From assembly GCA_019241525.1 (NCBI GenBank), contig JAFAWY010000094.1, forward strand, positions 1-57,102: a DNA stretch of 57,102 nucleotides, given 5' to 3'. A program made the translations under genes and the position numbers. Of the stretch, positions 17,112 to 25,486 are shown one piece after another. The stretch is from Pseudonocardiales bacterium. Its GTDB lineage: Bacteria; Actinomycetota; Actinomycetes; Mycobacteriales; Pseudonocardiaceae. The notes beneath the pieces were generated by a model. The model had not been told where the DNA came from and did not search any database. It saw nothing but the letters and a program-made list of their open reading frames with translations. The stretch's first letter is position 1; each line of letters opens with the position of its first letter.

Positions 17112-17540
17112 CGGCCGCGTTAATGATGGGGTTCCTCCTGTCGTTGCGATCGTGACGACGGCCGCGACCGCGCTCACCGGCAGGACAGGAAGCGTCGCTG
17201 GCAGGGCGGCGAGTAGCGCACCACCGGCGGCGCCGGCTGCGAGCGCGACGAGGACAGCTACCTTCAGACGAGTGTGCCGGAGTGACTGCCTGCGACTGGC
17301 CAGGGAGGCGACCGCGCTGGTGAGCGTGCCCGTCAGATAGGTGGTGGATAGCGTTGTGCCGACGTGGCGCATGGCCGCGGTCTGCAGTCCCATCGCGAGC
17401 GCGGCAACGGCCAGCAAGCCCCATTGCCAGGCGCCGAGTGGATGGCTGCCAGTCAGTTCCCAACCCATCGTGAGCCCGCCAGTGCGAGCAGTTCGACGGC
17501 AAGCGTCGCCGTCACCGGCGCCGGCCATAACCCACGCCGG
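17085..17540 (-). pseudogene. Decayed DUF1275 (YoaK-like) membrane protein gene
   Basis: The open frame holds the C-terminal part of a DUF1275 membrane protein. The family signature 'QTAAMRHVGTTLSTTYLTGT' is intact and is followed by two hydrophobic helices. Upstream, the expected helix preceding it ('PVTATLAVELLALAG') appears in a different frame, with the switch near 17475-17490, and the N-terminal third of the normal roughly 220-residue protein is missing. This shows a frameshift plus 5' truncation. A stable shorter product from an internal ATG near 17468 cannot be excluded. Confidence 0.7.
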
Positions 17541-17776
17541 GAACGCCAACGATCGTTGAAAGCCGTCCCGCCGTCTTCACGGCGAGCGGCTCATGTGGCT
17601 ACCCGCTAGCAGGAATTTGGACTCCGGCGGCATCACTGCGTCGCCAGATTGGTTGACAAGTGATGGCTTCCAGCCGAACTACCCGGTAGCCGGCACCAGG
17701 CAAGCAGGTCAGCAATACCGCCGGGACGTGGGCTGGCGGTGATGTGTCGCGGGTGCGCCGGAGGGACGCTGACTTG

Positions 17777-18766
17777 ATGGATGCGCAAGCAAAGATGACT
17801 ATCGGTTCGCGGGGGATCGCGGTGCTGCGTGACCCGGTCCGTCACCCCAACCGGGTGGAGGTATGGATCCCGTACCGGGAACAGTTGGACGCGCTCGGTG
17901 CCCTGCCCGGCAGCGTCCACCTGTCGGTGTGGGACGGACATAGCCCCGCACCGGGCGACCCAGCGCAGGTGGAGATCTGGGTGCCGCCGTTTTTGTCCGG
18001 GCCAGATGTCGTTGCCCAGCTGCCGAAGCTGACCGGGCTTCGGTTGCTCCAGCTCATGTCCGCCGGTGCCGAGGCATGGGTCGACCACATGCCGGCGGCG
18101 GTGACGCTGTGCGATGCCAGGGGTGTGCACACAGCGTCGACGTCGGAGTGGGTGATCACCGCAATCCTGGCGTCAGTGCGCGAGTTCCCGCGGTTCACCC
18201 TGGCGCAGGCCGCCCACCGTTGGAACCACACCAACACGGACACGCTCGCCGGCAAGCGGATGCTGATCGTTGGTGCCGGCGACATCGGCGAGGCGGTCTG
18301 CCGCCGGTTGGAGCCGTTCGGCGTCACCCTTATCCGGGTCGCTCGCCGGCGCAGGGACGGGGTATATCCAGTGACGGACTTGCCGTGGCTGCTGCCGGAT
18401 GCCGATGTCGTGGTGCTGCTGGTGCCGCTCACCGCTGCGACGCGGGGCATGGTGGACAGCCGGTTCCTTGGCCGGATGCGTGACGGGGCGCTGCTGGTCA
18501 ACGCTGCCCGGGGTCCGATCGTGGACACCGCGGCGCTGCTGGCCGAGCTGCAGTCCTTGCGGCTGCGGGCAGCGCTTGACGTCACCGACCCCGAGCCACT
18601 GCCGGGAGACCACCCCCTGTGGAACGCGCCTGGGCTCCTGCTCACGCCGCATGTCGCCGGTTCGGTGCATGGCGTGCTCGCACCGACCTACCAGCTTGTC
18701 GGCGACCAGCTCCGGCGGTATGCGGCCGGCGAGCCCCTCCAGAACGTGGTCACTGAGGGTTACTGA
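17777..18766 (+). CDS. D-isomer-specific 2-hydroxyacid dehydrogenase
   Basis: A 329-residue NAD(P)-dependent oxidoreductase. The nucleotide-binding domain shows 'AGKRMLIVGAGDIGEAVCRR' (GxGxxG, about residues 162-181). The catalytic trio is present: Arg in 'LLVNAARGPIVDTAALL', Glu in 'LDVTDPEPLPGDHPLW' and His in 'LLLTPHVAGSVHG'. The closest general type is the phosphoglycerate- or glyoxylate/hydroxypyruvate-reductase-like group; the substrate is unassigned. The ATG at 17777 is chosen because GGAGGG lies about 11 bases upstream; a GTG at 17744 is an alternative. It is monocistronic or loosely linked to the DUF1918 gene. Confidence 0.9.
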   Translation: MDAQAKMTIGSRGIAVLRDPVRHPNRVEVWIPYREQLDALGALPGSVHLSVWDGHSPAPGDPAQVEIWVPPFLSGPDVVAQLPKLTGLRLLQLMSAGAEAWVDHMPAAVTLCDARGVHTASTSEWVITAILASVREFPRFTLAQAAHRWNHTNTDTLAGKRMLIVGAGDIGEAVCRRLEPFGVTLIRVARRRRDGVYPVTDLPWLLPDADVVVLLVPLTAATRGMVDSRFLGRMRDGALLVNAARGPIVDTAALLAELQSLRLRAALDVTDPEPLPGDHPLWNAPGLLLTPHVAGSVHGVLAPTYQLVGDQLRRYAAGEPLQNVVTEGY

Positions 18767-18898
18767 TCGTCTGGTGACGGGGTGACGGGCGATCGCCGAT
18801 CTCTGTGCATCGAACGCGGCGCTGCTGATCCCTATCGCAATCCATGGCGGCTCGCACATGCTGGAGAGGGAGTCGCGGGGAGACCACGGGAGGCATCG

Positions 18899-19516
18899 AT
18901 GACCGGTCGTATTGGCGACGAGATCATGATTATTCCTCGGGCGTCGCACGAGCCCGCGCGCGAGGGTGAGATCCGGGAAGTCCGCAACGATCCCGGTGGC
19001 GTTGTTTACCGGGTGCACTGGTCAGACACCCGTCAGGAGAGTCTGCTAGCGCACGGGCCCGATGTCGTCATCAAGCATCGGCGCCGGGGTGGTCCCCAGC
19101 AGGCCACCGCGGAGCAGACCCGGTGGCTGTCCCGGCTACGGCATCCACTGGAGCGGCGTCACACTGGTGACGTGGAGCCACGCCACCAGGCGGCGTACGA
19201 GCGGCTTGGCGAGCGGGTGGAGGAAATCATCGCCGGGCTGGGATTGATCAAGGACGACTTCAGTATCAGCGCCGGTCGCATCTATCACTTCCCGCGAGTG
19301 ATCGCGGTGCATCCCGGGCCACCTCTGGCCGTGGACATCCACATCCTGCCGGGCCAGTCACCCGAGAACTATTCCGCCCACGCAACCGCGATCGCCTACG
19401 ACCTGGGTATGGCCGAGGTGCACGTTGTCCCGCTGGGGCCTACTGAGATCCGATTGGAGCTGCTACCCCACGATCCGCATGCCGGGCAGTCGACGGGAGG
19501 GTCAGCACGGAAGTAA
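18899..19516 (+). CDS. DUF1918 protein with FtsK-N-terminus-like C-terminal domain
   Basis: A 205-residue protein of two parts. Residues 1-65 are a DUF1918 SH3-like barrel: 'GDEIMIIPRASHEPAREGEI', then 'YRVHWSDTRQES' and 'HGPDVVIKH'. After an Arg-rich linker, residues 95-200 resemble the pre-motor domain of actinobacterial FtsK/SpoIIIE-type proteins, including 'VHPGPPLAVDIHILPGQSPE', 'AIAYDLGMAEVHVVPLGPTE' and 'IRLELLP'. The same domain occurs alone at 36203-36646. GGGAGG 6 bases upstream fixes the ATG at 18899. The function is unknown; the pairing suggests an adaptor rather than an enzyme. Confidence 0.78.
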   Translation: MTGRIGDEIMIIPRASHEPAREGEIREVRNDPGGVVYRVHWSDTRQESLLAHGPDVVIKHRRRGGPQQATAEQTRWLSRLRHPLERRHTGDVEPRHQAAYERLGERVEEIIAGLGLIKDDFSISAGRIYHFPRVIAVHPGPPLAVDIHILPGQSPENYSAHATAIAYDLGMAEVHVVPLGPTEIRLELLPHDPHAGQSTGGSARK

Positions 19517-20344
19517 ACAGCCAGCGCGGATCCATCCCGCGGCGGTAGCGGTGGAGTATCCCGCCATGACCCAGGCGCCCAGTATTACCGGGTGCACCCC
19601 GGCCTCAGCGGCATCGTCTCGGAGCAGGTGCGCTGTCACAGCCAGTTCGACGTCGGCACACGCGTAGCCGATTCGGTGGCGGCCGCCGGTGGCGGATCCC
19701 TTGACGGCATCGGAAAACAGCCACAGTCCATGGGCGCCAAGCAGCTCTGCGGCCGTGTCCGGTGCTGGCTGGCTGGCCGGCACCCCAGAGTTAATCCAGT
19801 CCATGACCGCCCCGCGCCCGTCGCCGGCATGGAAATCGCACAGTTCCAGGATCCAGACGTTGCCCATCAAGCGCCGCCAAAACGCAGTGAATACCCGCGG
19901 CGGCACCACGTGCGGTGACGTTTCGGAGGAGCAGCCAGCCAGCTCATCCACGGCGTGGGTCAGGGTGGGATAGGTGCTGAACACTCCCGGCAGGCCAGTG
20001 ATGCGCATGGGAACCGCAGCCGCCCGCGTGATCAGGCCGGCGAGATGCAACTGCATCCCTTTGAGCTGGGTGAGTTGACGGGCACGCAACAGGCAGTTCA
20101 ACCCGCCGGAGTCCACAAAGCGCACCGATACCAGGTCCACGATCAGATGCTCCGGTGCGGCAAGGAGCTGTTGGTGGACGCATTGCTCCAGCAGTGGCGC
20201 GGTGCGTGAGTCGAGTTCCCCTTCTACCACCACCGCGCAGATTCCTACCGCCGGATAGTGCCGCACGCTCAGTTTCCACGGCGGCGGCTGGGTGTCGTCC
20301 AGCGGATCTGCTTGCCAGCGAGTCGGATCAGAGGTATTGGTCAC
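19502..20344 (-). CDS. STAS-domain protein with unknown C-terminal domain
   Basis: A 280-residue protein. Residues about 25-130 are a STAS domain of the anti-sigma-factor-antagonist type: 'VVVEGELDSRTAPLLEQCV', 'IVDLVSVRFVDSGGLNCLLR'. It keeps the DSxG motif whose Ser is phosphorylated in partner-switching systems. Residues about 140-280 form a second domain, starting 'VFTAFWRRLMGNVWILELCD' and containing 'GRHRIGYACADVELAVTAHL', which I do not recognise. The GTG at 20344 follows GGAAGGA by about 10 bases. The 3' end overlaps the convergent DUF1918 gene by 15 bases. Probable role: stress-sigma control with an added sensor or effector domain (inference). Confidence 0.78.
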   Translation of the reverse strand: MTNTSDPTRWQADPLDDTQPPPWKLSVRHYPAVGICAVVVEGELDSRTAPLLEQCVHQQLLAAPEHLIVDLVSVRFVDSGGLNCLLRARQLTQLKGMQLHLAGLITRAAAVPMRITGLPGVFSTYPTLTHAVDELAGCSSETSPHVVPPRVFTAFWRRLMGNVWILELCDFHAGDGRGAVMDWINSGVPASQPAPDTAAELLGAHGLWLFSDAVKGSATGGRHRIGYACADVELAVTAHLLRDDAAEAGVHPVILGAWVMAGYSTATAAGWIRAGCLLPC

Positions 20345-20637
20345 CGGCTGGGTCCTTCCGGTTGCTTCCCACCGACAAAGCACGGGCTGCGCGGCGGGCC
20401 ACAGTAGTCACCCGGAGCGGCTGATAGAACATCTCCACCGGGCCACACGAGCAGACGACTGTATTCCCAACTAATCCTGGTTTTACCCGTCGTCGTGCCA
20501 CGGCCGGGACGAAAAGAAGAGGCATAACCGACGGTTTCCCGGTCCAGCAACGGAGCCGACAGTTCGGTTATCGTTTACTTTTCGTTAATCTTGGGGCTGT
20601 TGCCCGGTGATGTCTAGGCCACCAACGATCTACAGAC

Positions 20638-21114
20638 ATGGCGCGCTCCGAGTACTACCACGATGTCGCTGCACCCGTGGCGCAGGAACTGCTCCCCGCT
20701 GCGTTCGCCGTCGTGCGGAACAGCTCCGGGCGCATCCTCCTCGTCCGCCGCGCCGACGACGGGTACTGGGAATTGCCGGGTGGTCGGATCGAAGTCGGTG
20801 AGTCCGCTTCTACGGCAGTAACCAGGGAAGTTTGTGAGGAAGCTGGCGTGGCCATCAGGGTCACCGGGATCGTCGGGGTGTACAGCGACCCTGCTCACGT
20901 GCTGGTCTACCACCAAGAAAAGGCCATTTACCAACAGTTCGCGGTCTGCTTCCACGCGGTGAGTACGACCAGCGACGCCCAACCCGATGACCAGGAGACC
21001 ACTGCCGCGGCGTGGTTCGAGCCAGAGCAGGCAGCCCAGCTGAGCATGCACCCAGCCATGCGGCAACGCTTGACCGACGCACTCACCGAGCCCCACCAGA
21101 CGCACTTCGACTAG
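20638..21114 (+). CDS. Nudix hydrolase
   Basis: A 158-residue Nudix-fold phosphohydrolase. The Nudix box is complete: 'GGRIEVGESASTAVTREVCE' continuing into EAGV, matching GX5EX7REUXEEXGU with the Mg-binding Glu residues. The preceding 'LLVRRADDGYWELPGG' is typical. Members cleave nucleoside diphosphates linked to another group; the substrate is not set by sequence. It lies divergent from the STAS fusion gene and convergent with pyruvate kinase (58-base gap). Confidence 0.9.
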   Translation: MARSEYYHDVAAPVAQELLPAAFAVVRNSSGRILLVRRADDGYWELPGGRIEVGESASTAVTREVCEEAGVAIRVTGIVGVYSDPAHVLVYHQEKAIYQQFAVCFHAVSTTSDAQPDDQETTAAAWFEPEQAAQLSMHPAMRQRLTDALTEPHQTHFD

Positions 21115-21172
21115 CGCATCCCCGCGCCGCCGGGAAGGGCACGCCTGATCGCTTTCCGGTAGCCAGGCAGTG

Positions 21173-22597
21173 TCAGCCAAGATCTTCTTCACCGAGGCGG
21201 TGCACCCGGACCAGATTGGTGGAGCCCACGGTGGCCGGGGGCGATCCGGCCACGATCACCACAAGATCGCCCGGCTCGTAACGCCCGATGGACAGCACCG
21301 CTTGGTCTACCAGGCGGACCATCGCGTCGGTGGTGTCCACGCTAGGTACCAGAAATGTCTCCGTGCCCCAGCTCAGCGCCAGCTGGTTGCGCACTGCCGG
21401 TTCGGGGGTGAAGGCCAGCAGCGGCAAGCGGGGATGCAGCCGGGCCAGCCGGCGGGCGGTGTCGCCAGACTGGGTAAAAGCCACCAGGGCCTTGGCCTCC
21501 AGCCGCTCACCGATGTCCCGGGCGGCGTACGCGAGCACGCCACGCTTGGTTCGCGGCACATGGTTGAGCGGAGGCACGCTGGCAAAACTGGATTCGACAG
21601 CTTCGACGATGCGGCTCATGGTCTTCACCGACTCGCTCGGGTAACGGCCCACGCTGGTCTCTCCGGACAGCATCAGGGCATCAGCACCATCGAGTACCGC
21701 GTTGGCCACGTCGGAAGCCTCCGCTCGGGTAGGCCGAGCGTTGCCGATCATGGAATCGAGCATCTGAGTGGCCACAATGATCGGTTTAGCGTTTTCTCTA
21801 GCGATCTGAACAGCTCGCTTCTGCACCAGCGGCACATTCTCCAGCGGCAGCTCCACCCCCAGATCGCCGCGGGCCACCATCACCCCGTCGAAGGCCAGCA
21901 CTACTGCCTCGAGGTTGTCCACCGCCTCCGGCTTTTCCAATTTGGCGATCACCGGCAGCCGCCCACCCGGCACCTGATCCATCGTGCGGTGCACCAATTC
22001 AATATCAGCCGGGGAACGTACGAACGACAGCGCGACCATATCCACCCGCAGCTGTAATGCGAACTCCAGATCGGCGATGTCTTTAGCCGACAGCGCAGGC
22101 ACCGAAACGTTCATTCCCGGCAGAGACAGCCCCTTGTGGTCGCTGACCGGGCCACCCTCGACCACGTCACACACCACATCGCGGTCCTCGATCTTGCGTA
22201 CCAGCAGCGCGACTTTGCCGTCATCGACGAGCATGACGTCGCCTGCGCGGGCATCGGCGGCCAGCCCGGCGTACGTGGTCGAGACCCGGTCATGAGTGCC
22301 GGGGACGTCGTCGACGGTCACCCGCACCACGTCACCACTGCGCCAGTCCACGCGCCCAGCCGCAAACCGTCCCAACCGGATCTTCGGACCCTGCAAGTCC
22401 GCCAGGACCCCGACTGCCCGGCCGCAATCGTCGCTGGCCTGCCGGACCATCGAGTACACCCGTGCGTGCTCATCGTGGGTGCCATGGCTGAAATTCAGGC
22501 GGGCCACATCCATCCCTGCCACGACCAGAGCCCGGATCTTCTCGAGGGTCGCGGTAGCCGGACCAATCGTGCATACGATCTTCGCGCGTCGAGCCAC
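21173..22597 (-). CDS. pyk: Pyruvate kinase
   Basis: A complete 474-residue pyruvate kinase, the enzyme that makes ATP and pyruvate from phosphoenolpyruvate in glycolysis. The N-terminus 'ARRAKIVCTIGPATATLEKI' and 'MDVARLNFSHGTHDEH' carry substrate-binding residues. The barrel has 'LADLQGPKIRLGRF', 'VIAKLEKPEAVDNL', 'VMVARGDLGVELPLENVPLV' and 'VATQMLDSMI'. The C-terminal allosteric domain follows ('LVAFTQSGDTARRLARLHP'). It is single-copy in the window and convergent with the Nudix gene. Confidence 0.97.
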   Translation of the reverse strand: MARRAKIVCTIGPATATLEKIRALVVAGMDVARLNFSHGTHDEHARVYSMVRQASDDCGRAVGVLADLQGPKIRLGRFAAGRVDWRSGDVVRVTVDDVPGTHDRVSTTYAGLAADARAGDVMLVDDGKVALLVRKIEDRDVVCDVVEGGPVSDHKGLSLPGMNVSVPALSAKDIADLEFALQLRVDMVALSFVRSPADIELVHRTMDQVPGGRLPVIAKLEKPEAVDNLEAVVLAFDGVMVARGDLGVELPLENVPLVQKRAVQIARENAKPIIVATQMLDSMIGNARPTRAEASDVANAVLDGADALMLSGETSVGRYPSESVKTMSRIVEAVESSFASVPPLNHVPRTKRGVLAYAARDIGERLEAKALVAFTQSGDTARRLARLHPRLPLLAFTPEPAVRNQLALSWGTETFLVPSVDTTDAMVRLVDQAVLSIGRYEPGDLVVIVAGSPPATVGSTNLVRVHRLGEEDLG

Positions 22598-22794
22598 GAC
22601 GCACAGATTAGCTACGGCGTTTTACGCCGACGTGTCGACCACATAGCGTCTGGCCGTCGTCCAGCGCTCGGCGTGCCGAGACCATCTGCGGCTGTCCCTT
22701 GCTCCTGGCCGACATCGATGGGGAGATAGTTCCGGGCAGAGTTGATCGACCTTGATTTGATCCCGTGTGCCACCGCTGCGATGAGAGGGATCGG

Positions 22795-24327
22795 ATGATG
22801 GTTCCAGATGGGTCGGCTGTGGCACGACGGACATTTCTGCGGGCGGCCGGTGCCGTAGCGGGGGGCATGCTGACATGTGGTGGGTGCGGGAAGTCCTGGA
22901 GGACCGGGTTGAAAACAGCATCTGCAGCCCCGAACGCTGCGGAAAACTTTCTGGCCTTGGAGGAGAAAATTCGGTCGGGGATGGCTGCCCATGCCATCCC
23001 CGGGGTGGCGGTGGGTATATGGGATCGGGGGGTGGAGTACGTCCGAGGATTCGGTGTGCTGGATGTTGACCATCCTGTTGCGGTCGATGGGGACACCCTG
23101 TTCCGGATCGGATCCACCACGAAGACGTTCACCGGAACCGCGGTGATGCGGTTGATGGAGCTGGGCAAGCTTCGTCTTGACGCTCCGGTGCGGACTTACT
23201 TGCCCGAGTTCACTACCGCTGATCCCACGGTGGGGCCGCGGGTGCGGGTGCGTCAGTTGTTGAACCACTCGGCGGGTTGGCTGGGTGACTACTTGCAGGA
23301 CTTTGGGGACGGCGAGGACGCGCTATCCCGGTACGTGCAAGGCATGAGCGATCTTGAGCAGCTCACACCGGTGGGAGAGGTGTTTGCCTACAACAATGCC
23401 GCTGTGGTGGCGGCGGGTCGGCTTATCGAAGTGGTGACTGGCGTTCCGTACGAGCATGCGATGCGCCAGCTGGTCATCGATCCGCTCGGTCTGGAGCACA
23501 GCCGGTTTTTCCTCACCGACTTCAACACCGACGTCACCGGCGCGCGGGTGGCTACCTCGCATAATGTGGTTGCTGGCAGACCCGTGGCCAATCCGGCGCT
23601 GTTTGCGCTGCCGCGAAGCCTTAATCCGGCTGGCGGGCTGATCTCCAGTGTGCGGGACCAGCTGCGCTACGCCCGGTTTCACCTAGGCAACGGCGCGGCT
23701 CTTGGTGGTCAGCAGCTGCTCAGCGCGGGATCCGTGGTCGCCATGCGGTCCGATCCCGGGCCCGGGGGGACGATCATCGTGGAACTGGACGGTGTGGGCG
23801 TCAGCTGGCTGTTGCGCCCCAGCGCTCAAGGAGTGCGGATCGTGCAGCATGGCGGTAGCTGGCCGGGCCAGTACTCGGGGTTGCTGCTGGTGCCCGAACG
23901 CGACTTTGCCCTGTGCGTGTTCACCAACTCCGATGGTGGCCCCAAACTGATCAATGAGTTGGTCGCCGATGATTGGGCGCTCCAGCGCTTTGCGGGCGTC
24001 AACAACTTGCCCGCAGTGCAGCACGCCCTGAGTCCGGGTGAGCTGGCTCCCTACGAAGGCCGCTACACCGCGACGGTCGTCGACACCACCGGCACGCAAG
24101 AGACCAGCGAGGTGCGACTCAGTGGCGAGGGTGGACAGCTTGCGATGACGCTGACCGAGCAAAATGAGATCAAGCGATTTCGCCTTGCTTTCTACCGCCC
24201 CGACTACGTGCTCGGCTTTGACACCAATGATCAGCCCACTCACACGCGGCTGGACTTTCTGCGCGGTTCACGTGGAGACGTAGAATGGCTGCGTCGCGGC
24301 GGACGACTTTACCGGCATCACCACTAA
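22795..24327 (+). CDS. Exported serine hydrolase (class C beta-lactamase / DD-peptidase family)
   Basis: A 510-residue exported hydrolase. It begins with a Tat-type signal ('ARRTFLRAAGAVAGG') and a possible acylated Cys in 'GMLTCGGCG'. The penicillin-binding fold has the nucleophile motif SxxK in 'RIGSTTKTFTGTA', a YxN motif in 'EVFAYNNAAVVAAGRLIEVV' and an HGG triad in 'IVQHGGSWPGQYSG'. A C-terminal lipocalin-like beta domain (about 420-510) includes 'LAPYEGRYTATVVDTTGTQE'. The ATG at 22795 with AGAGGGA upstream is the best start. Likely a wall-peptide or ester hydrolase rather than a true beta-lactamase; this is inference. Confidence 0.88.
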   Translation: MMVPDGSAVARRTFLRAAGAVAGGMLTCGGCGKSWRTGLKTASAAPNAAENFLALEEKIRSGMAAHAIPGVAVGIWDRGVEYVRGFGVLDVDHPVAVDGDTLFRIGSTTKTFTGTAVMRLMELGKLRLDAPVRTYLPEFTTADPTVGPRVRVRQLLNHSAGWLGDYLQDFGDGEDALSRYVQGMSDLEQLTPVGEVFAYNNAAVVAAGRLIEVVTGVPYEHAMRQLVIDPLGLEHSRFFLTDFNTDVTGARVATSHNVVAGRPVANPALFALPRSLNPAGGLISSVRDQLRYARFHLGNGAALGGQQLLSAGSVVAMRSDPGPGGTIIVELDGVGVSWLLRPSAQGVRIVQHGGSWPGQYSGLLLVPERDFALCVFTNSDGGPKLINELVADDWALQRFAGVNNLPAVQHALSPGELAPYEGRYTATVVDTTGTQETSEVRLSGEGGQLAMTLTEQNEIKRFRLAFYRPDYVLGFDTNDQPTHTRLDFLRGSRGDVEWLRRGGRLYRHHH

Positions 24328-24356
24328 GCCAGCTACCGTCGATTGGCGCTGAAAAA

Positions 24357-24809
24357 TTACCGCTGTGCCGCGCGGAGATGCACAGTGGTGCCGTGGGCGG
24401 TGCGTTGCAGATCGGTGTGGTTGGTCAATGCGCGCATGACGGTCAGGCCGCGGCCGCGGTAGCTGGCTTCGGTGGACGGAGTGCGCCAGCGACCGTGGTC
24501 GGTGATCGTGATCAGCAGGTCGTCGTGGCGCAGGCGCGCCATCAGCCGCATGACCGGGTGGGGATGGTCGGGCGGGTAAGCGTGTTCGACGACGTTGGCC
24601 AAGGCTTCATAGACGGCCAAAATGAGGTCATCACGCAAGGACTTGTCCACCCCGGCGGTGCGCAGCCAGTGCTGCAGAGCAATCCGCAGCTGCCGGGCAT
24701 GGTGGGCGTCGGCGTCAGCAACGAGATCGAGCGGAGCCATGGGGTGGTTGACAGTAGGTGTCTGGTCCTCTTGCGAGGGGGAAGCCATGGTTGCGGTGGG
24801 GGATAACAT
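24357..24809 (-). CDS. RsbW-like anti-sigma factor / histidine-kinase-type ATPase
   Basis: A 150-residue stand-alone GHKL ATPase domain of the serine-kinase anti-sigma type. The N-box is 'LAVYEALANVVEHAY', the G1 box 'ITITDHGRWR', and the G2 box 'SYRGRGLTVMRALTNH'. Such proteins bind a sigma factor or a STAS antagonist and phosphorylate the latter. The ATG at 24809 is supported by GGAGAGGG about 10 bases upstream. Three STAS proteins occur elsewhere in the window (19502, 37729, 38348), but none is directly adjacent, so the partner is unknown. Confidence 0.88.
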   Translation of the reverse strand: MLSPTATMASPSQEDQTPTVNHPMAPLDLVADADAHHARQLRIALQHWLRTAGVDKSLRDDLILAVYEALANVVEHAYPPDHPHPVMRLMARLRHDDLLITITDHGRWRTPSTEASYRGRGLTVMRALTNHTDLQRTAHGTTVHLRAAQR

Positions 24810-24893
24810 GTCTCACACCCTCTCCATCTCCTTACCGGCGGCGTGTGAAAAAGACATACCCAATCGGGCAGCAGCCCACACATGTTCGTTGCC

Positions 24894-25409
24894 TCAGTTG
24901 CTGTTCCGAAGCGGGTCACCTGTTTGATCAGCCAGCTCGCCGTGGCCGGCTTCGAGCCGTTTTTCGGCGAAGTAGACCGCGATGTGGTTGTTGTTGTACT
25001 GCGGAATCTCGAGGTAGCCGGTCTTTTCGAACAGCACGCGGCTGTGTACCTGCGCTGGGCCCGCATCGAGCCGGACGCGTTGGTAGCCGAGCTTGCGCCC
25101 GGCCTCCTCCAGCGCCGCCAGCAGCGCGCGGCCGACTCCGCGGGAGCGTGCCTGAGGGACCACATACATGCGCTTGATCTCGCATATTCCCTCCTGTAGG
25201 CGGCGCAGGCCGCCGATCGCGATGGGGCGCTTGTCCTCGTACCCCACGAGGAATATGCCCTCGGGCGGCACCATCTCCTCTGGGGACGTCACCGAGCCCG
25301 GGCGCACGATCCGGCCCGGGTATTGCGAGTTGAACAGATCGTTAAGCTCGCGCAGCAGCTCGCGGCCGGGCGATTCGTCGGACCTGCTCGCGCGGAATTC
25401 GAGCACCAT
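24894..25409 (-). CDS. GNAT-family N-acetyltransferase
   Basis: A 171-residue acyl-CoA-dependent acetyltransferase. The core motif A is 'EIKRMYVVPQARSRGVGRAL' with the R/Q-x-x-G-x-G/A acetyl-CoA loop. 'LGYQRVRLDAGPAQVHSRVL' and 'FEKTGYLEIPQYNNN' complete motif B. The start is taken at the ATG at 25409, which follows AGGA by about 8 bases; the longer frame to 25538 has no ribosome-binding site. The substrate is unknown. Confidence 0.88.
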   Translation of the reverse strand: MVLEFRASRSDESPGRELLRELNDLFNSQYPGRIVRPGSVTSPEEMVPPEGIFLVGYEDKRPIAIGGLRRLQEGICEIKRMYVVPQARSRGVGRALLAALEEAGRKLGYQRVRLDAGPAQVHSRVLFEKTGYLEIPQYNNNHIAVYFAEKRLEAGHGELADQTGDPLRNSN

Positions 25410-25486
25410 GTCGTTATCCTGCCGCCCGCTGGGCCCTGCCCTGCTGCATGTCGAGGGCTTGCGACTCCGGGTCGAGCTGCGCGGGG

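Noticed and set aside
21170-22057. Plus-strand 295-codon frame over pyruvate kinase
   Set aside because: Antisense shadow of a complete pyruvate kinase gene.
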